A DNA stretch of 64,000 nucleotides, from positions 6,347,697 to 6,411,696 of the forward strand of contig CM035350.1 in assembly GCA_020137815.1 (NCBI GenBank), read 5' to 3'. The notes under the pieces are model-generated. The model was not told the DNA's origin, did no database searches, and saw only the letters and a list, made by a program, of their open reading frames with translations. Both the position numbers and the translations under genes were made by a program. This stretch comes from Hormiphora californensis (taxonomy: Eukaryota > Ctenophora > Tentaculata > Cydippida > Pleurobrachiidae). This document shows positions 59,798 through 64,000 of the stretch, in pieces. Each line of letters opens with the position of its first letter. Position 1 is the first letter of the stretch.

Positions 59798-60935
59798 TCA
59801 ATCATCTTTCCGGGCTTTCCTTCTCGTTGTTCCGGATTTTTTCTTTTTCCTCTCTTCCTTTTCCAACATTTGCACGTACTTGTAGGTTAGGCCACCGCTT
59901 AGCAGCAATAGCGGTGTGATCACCATCAACAAACTGGAAATAAGAAGTTTTGGACAAATAGAAAATTGTTAAAATTAGCAGGATGAAATATCTCGCCTCG
60001 AATTGTAGGGTAAGCTGGGGTAAAATGGCCCACGGGGTAATGTGGCCCATGTATGGGGCAAAGTGGCCCTAGTAATAACATGTGGTCACGTGACTTTTTC
60101 TCCAGCGGAGACCTGCTCGTTCTGTTCCGAATTTTCGCTTTAAAACTGCTGTCATTTCTGTTTGGGTTGGCCGATTTTAATTTTGCAAAAACTGCCAGTT
60201 AGGCTTTATAATTCTCTAAAACATGGTATAAAAATTTTGAAGAAATTGGCATTTTTTTGTCAATTTTGTAAAAACGGGGCAAATATGGCCCATTCTCCGG
60301 GACAAAGTGGTCCGGTCTGGGGCAAAGTGGCCCACCTCTATCCTCTAGGACCAATGAAATGGCGCCTGCAATACCACGTGACATTGGAATGCACTGGGGC
60401 AAAGTGGTCCAGAACAAAAATGTAGTCCAGACGGTCAAATTAGGGACAAATTGGCCCATGTTCCGGTGCATAACATGGGCCACTTTGCCCCTGATTTGAT
60501 CGTTTCTCTAACAACACCAGGCACGTGATAAAATCGAGCAATGCTATTGGCTTGGGCCACTTTGCCCCGGTGCAAATTTTCCAAAAAAAAGCCTCACCAA
60601 ATTATTTGAATTGATTAATTAAAACTTGTAGATTTTAAAATTTAGCTCGGCTGAAAGGAAAAGGTTTCATTGGATAGCCTATATTTTTTCTTCCTGCTGT
60701 AGAAATTGCGTATTTTAGAACCTAAAACGTTAATGTGCGACCAAATGTAACGTTACCATGTATGTAGCGTTACGGCATTCACCCGGGTGGAGAAATTAAG
60801 AAATATTGGTTAGATCAGCAGAATTCAGTACCTTACAAAGAAATCTTTGGGATCTTTAGCAATGTATATGACCAACTCCTTCATGTACCCATCTGCCCAT
60901 TCCTTCCACGTCTGCTCAACTATTTCCTCCGACAT
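59798..60935 (-). CDS. SMIM15: Small integral membrane protein 15 homologue
   Basis: A 79-residue single-pass membrane protein of unknown function, conserved in animals. Two exons, 60935-60832 and 59933-59798, join in phase 2. Exon 1 starts MSEEIVEQTWKEWADGYMKE and ends IAKDPKDFFV, matching the family's EWAAKDPYGF block. Exon 2 gives the TM helix (LLMVITPLLLLSGGLTY), then KYVQMLEKEERKKKK and a basic tail ending RKARKDD. The donor used is GTAAG|GTACTG, four bases past a closer GTAAGG, since only that keeps the TM frame. The 0.9-kb intron holds a motif-rich repeat. Confidence 0.85.
60015..60575. repeat. Interspersed GGGGCAAAGTGGCCC motifs in the SMIM15 intron
   Basis: At least seven direct or near copies (GGGGTAAAATGGCCC, GGGGCAAAGTGGCCC, GGGACAAAGTGGTCC and others) at about 60024, 60036, 60055, 60274, 60298, 60317 and 60395, with two inverted copies GGGCCACTTTGCCCC near 60477 and 60555. 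Spacing is irregular. Confidence 0.8.
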
Positions 60936-63864
60936 CTGATCTACCAAATAGAGGAATAACATTAGACGGACAATATCTAGTTAAGATCGGTGCAAGGGAG
61001 GCTGTCTACTTTCTCAAAAGTGCCGGAGTCGCAGCCCGCACATCGCTACGCTTGCTCCACCTCCCAGGGAGCGCTGACGGTGCTGGATTCATGAGGATGA
61101 TGTAGGACATGCCAAGGAGAAAAATGTTAAAAATTATCCCGCAATGCCACTTGCCGCTTTGTCAAACTGGCGCTGGCCCCGCCCCCGGGATAAGGCAGCG
61201 CTTTTCAACTTGCCATTGGCAAACGCTGCTGGCGGGATAAGGCAGTGCGGGTCGCGGGATAAGGCAGTGCTATTCAACACTTTACTTGCCAGAGAAAACT
61301 TTGCGAAGGCCGAGATAAGAAAACTTGAAAGTTTTTGAAATTTTCAAACTTAAAATCGCGTGCATGAAATTTAGGCGCGCGGCGTTACTTAGCGGAGTAA
61401 AGCTTTAAAATTTTGCGCGCTACTGATATTGCAAACTCTAAAACCCAGGCCACGGCCACTCTGAAATTCAAACTTCAACTCGCTCATATCAAGATTCAAA
61501 ACTCAAATTTTTGAAAAGCGTTGGAATGCGCTGCAGCCCCCTCATGCGCGCACCCCCGCAACGAGGGAATGCCGCGCGCGCGTTTGGCCTGAGCTCAGGA
61601 CGGGCCCGGCTGGGTCGAAGATAACTTTGCGAGCGAAAAAACGGCGGTGCTTATAACTTTGGCCCTTGAAATCCGTTTGACTTGATTCTTTCACTAGCTG
61701 TTAGATCTGACAATTATCTACCTTGCTGTTTTTGAGAGAAGTAAATTGGACTTCAGGAGGCTGAGCAATAACCGTTCAAAGATGGGTTGTTTTCAAAAAG
61801 TGACGTCACAGATCCCTGCAGGGACACTTTGTTTCAAATTTGAATTAAAATCTCGAATTTTTTTATTTTACCGCACTCGATTTTGCGGAGTTTGGTTCAT
61901 ATCTCCTGTTCCTGATAAGATAGAGACCTGAAACCGGTTGCATTTTAAAGCTGTTATCTTCCTCTTTCCAACGCTACCAAAACGATTTCTGTACCTTATC
62001 TGGAACCGGAGATATGATTGTTTATGTATTCCCCCCCCAGCGCGGTATTCCCTCCAGGCCCCTTATATTATATTATAAGGGGCCTGCAACGTATGCCAAT
62101 GAAAAGCGCTGCCTTATCCCGCGCCTTTAAAATTTTGCGCGTTACTGATATTGCAAACTCTAAACCCACGGCCACTCTGAAATTCCAAATAAAAACATAA
62201 AACTTCAACTCGCTCAAGTTTCAAAACTCAAATTTCAAAAATTGAAACTGTCGGGCTTTTTGTAAAGCGCTGCCTTATCCCATTACTACGGGGTCTGTAG
62301 CATCGAACGGGCATCCTATTTTTTCCCTGCCCGGGTGAATGCCGAAGGCATTCACCCGGATGATCTTTTTAGCACGCACGTGCTAAAAAGATCATTCAGG
62401 GTTTAGAAATCAGCAGATCGCGGAGTTAACTAAAAGTGTCCGTCCGTCCGTCCACCGTTACACATAGTAACAAAGTCTGCTCCTTCATAAAACTTTCAGC
62501 TCACACTTTGTTGATGCATCAAAGAAAATTATTAACACACACTGTGGCGCGCAATTACTCACTCGTAACACTTCCTACTTTCACCTGAAATCACTTTGGG
62601 TACTCTACAGCCGTACCATGACGTGGTAGCAAGTCTTCTAAGCATGAAACTACTTACTATTATTATCACACAATAATTGTAAGTGACTGGAGTTAAGATG
62701 AGGGTAAATTTGAAGCACTTGGTAACCAACTAGGGTCTCCTAAGCAACTGTCTTGGTTATCATAGCAACTACCTTGGTTACCATAGCAACTGCTTTGATT
62801 AACATAGCAACCACCCTGGATACCATAGCAACTAACAGTAACATCGTATCAGCCAAAAATTGCTCTTTGAGGGCAAAATTCATCGGGAAATCCAGTTTTG
62901 AAGCTTAGTCATCAATTTTACACCCATCTGGGGCAGGGAAACACCGCATTATGAATACATAATGCAATAATTCTTGTTCTGTTGCATGTACGTCTCAACT
63001 CTCATTACAAGAATCAAGAGACAAAAGTACTCGAAACCCTGTATCTCTGTCCTCTAAAAAGCGTCTGCGGTTGTTCGATCCAACCCTTACCCAAGAAATC
63101 AGCTAGATGGCAAGAAACTGAATATAATATGGGATAACTCACATCCAGATAACGCGAGCAATAAGTGTTATAATCAGTGATAAACTCGAATATCCTAGCC
63201 TGCACGATTCGTGTAATTGCAACCCGTAAATAAGGGGTCAAGAGTCCAGGAGACTTAAAGGTGACATGCAAGAGATTCACAGGAATCTGGCTGAACTACC
63301 ACTGAATGAGATGACAACAGGAGACAAACCGATACCAAGCATGATTCATGGATTCACCCCCGTCACCTGTGATACTGGGAGTCTCCTGCTCTCTGTATCT
63401 CTCACTATCCAACATGAATATCACGTTTGATATCAGCGTTTATCCTGTTTTAACTGGTTGCTTCCCTCTCATGCTGTGGTGAGCCTTCTTCTTCTTCTTT
63501 TTCTTGGAGGCCGTCTCCATTGGTTGAGATTAAGGGTTGGAACCATAGAGTTTCCTTTCCCCAGCCTGGTTAGCCTCCTCTGTGTCTCTTTAAGGTCTTT
63601 TAACTTTTGTGGGTCCTGGTTACTTTGTACGTGCTATCCATGCGGTCCATTACCCAATAGGACAAGGTATTCGTTGTTAGATTTATTAAGAATTATTCTA
63701 ACTACATAATCCCTAATCTGTGCAAGTGATGGATGTACTCCATATTCCATACTTAGTTAGGTTAACAAATCCCTAGCCTTGCGAGAGAGTCTGAACCCGT
63801 GTTTGTATTAATTGTTATAGATACGAGAGTTAACCAATTGACACCTTTGTTAGGTGGGGAGGGC
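60936..63864. other. Intergenic region rich in partial duplications
   Basis: A segment of about 140 bp (TTAAAATTTTGCGCG to GAAACTG-like end) occurs at 61403-61520 and 62126-62250. GGGATAAGGCAGYGC recurs near 61190, 61236, 61256 and, inverted, 62108 and 62270. Palindromes lie at 62055-62090 (CAGGCCCCTTATA...) and 62320-62398 (CGGGTGAATGCCGAAGGCATTCACCCG and AATGATCTTTTTAGCAC). No coding gene was recognised. Confidence 0.5.
62320..62398. repeat. Two adjacent perfect palindromes
   Basis: CCGGGTGAATGCC/GGCATTCACCCGG and GATCTTTTTAGCACG/CGTGCTAAAAAGATC lie side by side. Half of the first also occurs at 60773-60790. Confidence 0.85.
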
Positions 63865-64000
63865 ATGACTCGGTTTTCTGTGAAACCTGCGTCTGAGACG
63901 CCACAGCCAGAGGACACAGAGGCAGCAGTAGCAGCCCCGATTTCCCCCGAAATTGATGTTACCCTTGAGATGGTTGAACCATCGCCCGTTTTAGCTCCCG
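63865..64000 (+). CDS. Partial N-terminus of an unidentified protein, cut by the window end
   Basis: An ATG at 63865 opens 45 codons without a stop up to the edge, starting MTRFSVKPASETPQPEDTE and rich in Ala, Pro, Glu and Thr. Codon use is GC-richer than the flank, which suits coding. RFSV fits the [R/K]FxV docking motif for SPAK/OSR1 kinases found near the N-terminus of SLC12 cotransporters, but that motif is short and the assignment is only a guess. Confidence 0.45.
   Translation, partial: MTRFSVKPASETPQPEDTEAAVAAPISPEIDVTLEMVEPSPVLAP

Overview
The window is nuclear DNA from an invertebrate animal. Genes are split by many GT-AG introns. The gene set needs a metazoan: a DEG/ENaC channel, a receptor PTP-like protein, a VIP36-type lectin and a CTR copper transporter. 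The short introns, tight packing and many palindromic elements would suit a non-bilaterian such as a sponge, but nothing here proves a phylum. Gene models were built by hand by joining exons whose splice phases agree.

Layout. 0-16 kb: a one-exon DEG/ENaC channel (-), the Rieske subunit of complex III (+), a tiny single-pass membrane protein gene (-), and a 23-exon receptor-type PTP-like gene (-) in which every catalytic motif I can locate is lost. 17-25 kb: a CTR copper transporter (-), a possible Ly6-type last exon (-), a stretch of doubtful assembly, and a four-EF-hand protein (+). 26-37.5 kb: four minus-strand RNA-processing genes in a row: DHX15, CTNNBL1, UTP18 and a two-KH protein with a Gly/Asn/Gln-rich tail. 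40.5-47.8 kb: an LMAN2/VIP36-type lectin (+) with two alternative last exons, both ending in the ER-exit tail KRFY. 49.3-51.1 kb: a secreted sphingomyelinase D/GDPD-like enzyme with four Cys-rich repeats (-). 55-59.5 kb: mitochondrial HSP70 (HSPA9, -). 59.8-60.9 kb: a SMIM15 homologue (-). The last 136 bases open an unidentified reading frame (+).

Functions group loosely: mitochondrial (Rieske, HSPA9), RNA processing (DHX15, CTNNBL1, UTP18, KH protein) and secretory pathway or membrane (DEG/ENaC, PTP-like, CTR, lectin, SMIM15, small TM protein).

Three patterns stand out. First, tandem repeats repeatedly include or abut an exon-intron boundary, so real splice sites sit next to copies of themselves. 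Second, large and small foldback elements are abundant, including a 1.46 kb palindrome in HSPA9 intron 1. Third, four otherwise intact exons carry a single extra base that breaks the frame, which points to assembly indels first, though other explanations are open.
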